This document shows, piece after piece, positions 61,953 through 64,000 of a DNA stretch of 64,000 nt. The notes below the pieces were generated by a model. That model worked only from the letters and a program-made list of their open reading frames with translations. It made no database searches and had not been told where the DNA came from. Positions within the stretch are counted from its first letter, which is position 1. Each line of letters opens with the position of its first letter. A program made the translations under genes and the position numbers. Source of the DNA: Mermis nigrescens (Eukaryota; Nematoda; Enoplea; Mermithida; Mermithidae); the NCBI GenBank assembly GCA_036768485.1, contig JAVLUZ010000145.1, positions 21,578,706 through 21,642,705 on the forward strand, read 5' to 3'.

Positions 61953-63222
61953 TCGCCTTTGTGCGAGCGCGTGAGCTTAAGTCTAGGCATAAGTAAGACT
62001 CGTAAACGTAGTTAGAGTCTACGGTTACATATAGATAGCAATCTGTTTTAAATTTAGCATTTGTTCTCGAGGAAGAGTATAAATTATTAAATCTATAGGT
62101 GTAAAGACAGATTTTGATCTCGTTTTTGTCGTCTTCATGTCTGCCAAGTGTCACAATTCCATTTATGAGTCCCGAGATATTTGCTTCTGATAGAAATGTA
62201 TGTACTATGACTAAAAGGCTATTTTCAGTTAACCAGCAAACTTTTTTACACTCAATGTGCGGTGTTCCTGGGTTTAAAATTTTTAATTGTAGAGTCCTAC
62301 TGGGTAGCTTGAATGCGCTGCCACTGGCCAGTGTTTGGTCGCTTTCACGAGCCGAACCAGTGTCTCAACCAAAAAATAAATTGCGTAACTCCATCTAGAG
62401 ATGAAGCCTCAAAACCACAGATGTTAGTGCAAAAGAAGAGCTAAACATAGTTCGGAGCTCGATGACCGTGTAAGTGCCGCCTCACTTACGCAATCTAGTA
62501 GATAGTGTAAAAACAGGTTTTGTCCCAGGTCCGCTAGTTTTTCTATTTATAAGTCGAGAAAAGTTAAATAGAATATAAAGTAGATACATTCCAAGGACTA
62601 TATGTACACGTCTCAGCAAACTGCATTTAAAAACACAATATAGACTTACTTCTGGAGAAGTAAATTTCGAAATCAGGGGTGCAATATAGGGGGAAGGGAA
62701 AACACGGTTTCTTCCCTTTTTTGATAGTTCAATGTGTTAAACAGGATATGGAACAAACGTTTTTCACACCTAAACATACTACAACTCAAAGGCTACAAAC
62801 TGACCCAAACCGAATTTGTTTATACTCAAGGGGACTTAGTTTATGTTTTTTAAAGTATAACACTCTGCCGATGCGCAAAAAAATCGTTTTTTACTATTTT
62901 GACAACTTTGCTGGTTATAAATCAAGACGTGCAAAGTACATATACGACTATGCATATCGCAAATAAATTCGCCTAATGGTTACACGTCGCATTTGTACGC
63001 ATTCTTTAAAGTTAATATTGAGTTAGGTAATATGATGTAAAGTTTAAGCTCTGGTTGCAAAAGAAACGCTTTGCCATTTTTTTGAGCCAACTTTTTCGGT
63101 TGTGAATCGGGTCGTGCGGACTATTTTAAAAATGAAGTATGTATTTGTGGCCACACTTACAAGACGCACATGATCAGAATTCTCTACACTCAATACTGAG
63201 TTATTATGAAGGTGCAAAAGTA
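61953..63222. other. No gene seen
   Basis: AT-rich. Short open frames (62114-62398, 62679-62966) lack any recognisable feature. Confidence 0.45.
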
Positions 63223-63223
63223 C

Positions 63224-63355
63224 TATAGTCTGTTTTACACAAGTTCGGTCGTAAATTTTAAAACTATCTCCGACAGCAAGCTGACAGATAGCGATTATTG
63301 CATTGATCTGATATCGTAAACATCGGCTTACTGTCGATGAAATTCTTAGAAAAAC
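63224..63355. mobile_element. TAGTCTGTTTCACA MITE, truncated copy
   Basis: TATAGTCTGTTTTACACAAG start and CTGACAGATAGCGATTATTGCA inside, as in 8367-8533. The right end is lost after GATGAAATTCTTAGAA. Confidence 0.8.
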
Positions 63356-64000
63356 AATTTTACAATTATTCTATCTGCTAAGTTCTCCGGTTATTAATTA
63401 ATATGTTCGGACTAAAGTAAGAAATAAAGAACGTCTGACGGGTTTTACATTGCAGTAAGATGCGCTTTTTACACTCAATATTGAGTTAGTGCTGTAGGTG
63501 TAAAGTTATGGCTCTAACACGTTTTTGTGTCTATTATATCCATAATCTTCGTCCGTTTAGAGTAGGGGCGTGATCTGAATTCTAGGAATGCTTCACGCTA
63601 AGGGTCACACATTTTACTAGACGAATCGAGTCTTCTAGATGGTGGTGTAAAGTAGTTTAAAATAAAGGTTCATTTCCTCCCAGAGCGTTTTGGAAGGTCA
63701 ATTTTTCTGTAAAATGATATTCGGAATACCAGGATTACGGATCAGATTTTTAGATAAATTTTTTACACTTAGCAATGGTGTAAAGTTTACACTAATACTT
63801 GACTTTAGCTACAGAGCATTGCCGAGGGTCAAGTTTTTTAAAACATAGGTATTTCTCCGTGCCCTTAGAATTATGAGCTTGTTGCAATTTGCTGCACGCA
63901 CACCCCTGTACTTGTGTAAATTTCACACTTCAGGTTAAGTTCAGGCACAGGAAGTTGTAGGTTGTGCAAATGATTAAAAGCCTTCACCCTTCTGTGGGTT
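63356..64000. repeat. Degenerate repeats with GTGTAAAGT / ACTTTACAC
   Basis: TTTTTACACTCAATATTGAG at 63467, TTTTTACACTTAGCAATGGTGTAAAG at 63760, and GGTGTAAAGT phrases between them form a loose repeat similar to 55985-56500. No coding feature. Confidence 0.4.

Overview
The window is non-coding-rich, AT-rich animal DNA, most likely from an arthropod. The evidence is a Polinton/Maverick element, hAT transposons, RNase H-bearing and other LINEs, introns with GT/AG borders, and almost no long ORFs outside mobile elements. No operons or bacterial-style genes are present. Two 100-base N runs mark assembly gaps. I cannot name the species.

Layout. 1-8.9 kb: MITEs, inverted repeats and a 51-bp minisatellite, with no gene I can support. 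8.9-13.4 kb: four phase-compatible exons of an unidentified multi-pass membrane protein on the + strand, with MITEs in the introns. 14.2-16.2 kb: a truncated LINE (- strand). 17.9-26.6 kb: a tandem array of four ~2.03-kb units separated by five copies of a very small LTR element (TRIM). 26.6-28.4 kb: a fold-back arm, a MITE and a LINE fragment ending at a gap. 28.9-31.2 kb: a hAT transposon with an intact transposase ORF. 31.2-33.9 kb: MITEs. 33.9-49.8 kb: a nest of insertions. 49.9-50.15 kb: an exon of an LRAT/PLAAT-type (NlpC/P60-like) acyltransferase. 50.3-64 kb: MITEs, minisatellites and sequence in which I see no gene.

The two most informative structures are these. (1) The array at 17.9-26.6 kb can be read historically. 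Two TRIM insertions with different 4-bp target duplications (GCTT on the left, TAAG on the right) lay about 1.5 kb apart. Unequal exchange between them multiplied the interval, so every inner TRIM is a hybrid with TAAG on its left and GCTT on its right. Each unit carries a candidate last coding exon. (2) At 33.9-49.8 kb insertions are nested like Russian dolls: an older repeat holds a 14.8-kb hAT-type element (TSD GTGTTGAA). That holds a 12.7-kb Polinton (TSD CACATT), which holds an I/LOA-like LINE. The LINE holds an 887-bp hAT MITE (TSD GTCTGATG) with GGGGCC-repeat ends, and that holds a 247-bp MITE. The Polinton is decayed. It keeps remnants of integrase, packaging ATPase and small capsid-cluster ORFs, but has no polymerase core, protease or major capsid gene that I can see, and a truncated polymerase N-terminus lies in each long inverted repeat.

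Throughout, at least six short non-autonomous families share one design: 8-bp target duplications, ends starting with C/TA, and oligo-G/oligo-C tracts just inside the ends. All are best explained as hAT-superfamily MITEs. Exon structures, product names and histories here are inferred by reading the sequence only. No database search or alignment was run.
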